64,000 bases of DNA. It comes from Thermovirga lienii DSM 17291 (lineage in GTDB: Bacteria; Synergistota; Synergistia; Synergistales; Thermovirgaceae). Positions within the stretch are counted from its first letter, which is position 1, and the number at the start of each line of letters is the position of its first letter. The position numbers and the translations under genes are program-made. The stretch lies in assembly GCA_000233775.1 (NCBI GenBank), contig CP003096.1:956501-1020500 (forward strand), written 5' to 3'. This document shows positions 63,531 to 64,000 of this stretch, in pieces. A model generated the notes under the pieces. That model was not told the DNA's origin, searched no databases, and saw only the letters and a program-made list of their open reading frames with translations.

Positions 63531-64000
<470 letters not shown>

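Overview
The window looks like chromosome of an anaerobic bacterium with about 45% GC, most probably a member of the Synergistota (Acetomicrobium/Thermovirga-like). This is inferred from gene content, not from an rRNA marker. The signs are two separate V/A-type ATPase clusters and no F-type ATPase in view, ferredoxin-linked 2-oxoacid oxidation, a dye-linked amino-acid-dehydrogenase type complex, a fused TRAP transporter, and a Gram-negative style TrmA/RlmD enzyme beside Firmicute-like gene orders (tilS-hpt-ftsH, rimP-nusA-ylxRQ-infB-ylxP-rbfA). No CRISPR array, prophage or rRNA operon is present. Almost everything is on the + strand. Where SD motifs are visible they are mostly strong, and translational overlaps of 4-50 bases are common.

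Layout. 1-17.1 kb is one nearly gapless + strand run: the end of ribBA, ribH, serS, a large membrane/glycosyltransferase fusion, a CBS-domain protein, a complete ten-gene V-ATPase set (H-like, I, K, E, C, F, A, B, D order), then rlmH, ybaB, recR, a PIN/TRAM protein and a fused ispDF. 17.2-26.7 kb holds guaB and then the translation/transcription operon rimP-nusA-ylxRQ-infB-ylxP-rbfA-nrnA-truB-ribF, which begins with a promoter followed by a terminator-like hairpin. 26.7-36.3 kb has tRNA-Arg, pcm, a DUF1850 protein with a fused TRAP permease, ileS, a DksA-like zinc protein, an RluD-type pseudouridine synthase and, on the - strand, rqcH. 36.4-39.3 kb is an insertion-sequence island: a frameshifted IS481/IS3-like transposase, and an intact 1575-bp element with 34-bp inverted repeats and a 17-bp target duplication that ends at the -35 box of a tRNA promoter.

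39.3-52.7 kb has tRNA-Leu, tRNA-fMet and tRNA-Met, then tilS-hpt-ftsH, uvrB-uvrA-rlmB, tRNA-Val, and acpS-nnr-tsaE-tsaB. 52.7-59.3 kb is metabolic: a five-gene flavin/iron-sulfur complex resembling archaeal dye-linked proline dehydrogenase PDH1 with its alpha subunit split in two, then a four-subunit 2-oxoacid:ferredoxin oxidoreductase (korDABC). 59.3-64 kb has a TrmA/RlmD methyltransferase, tRNA-Gly and the first three genes of a second V-ATPase.

How it works together. The flavin genes (ribBA, ribH, ribF) supply cofactors for the flavoenzymes, and the dehydrogenase and Kor complexes feed electrons into carriers. The two ATPases have different rotor subunits: a single-hairpin 72-residue K, and a double-hairpin K carrying the residues that bind Na+ in Enterococcus hirae NtpK. 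This suggests two rotary machines with different ion/ATP ratios. Many promoters read as TTGACA-like and TATAAT-like boxes exactly 17 bp apart, especially before tRNA genes.
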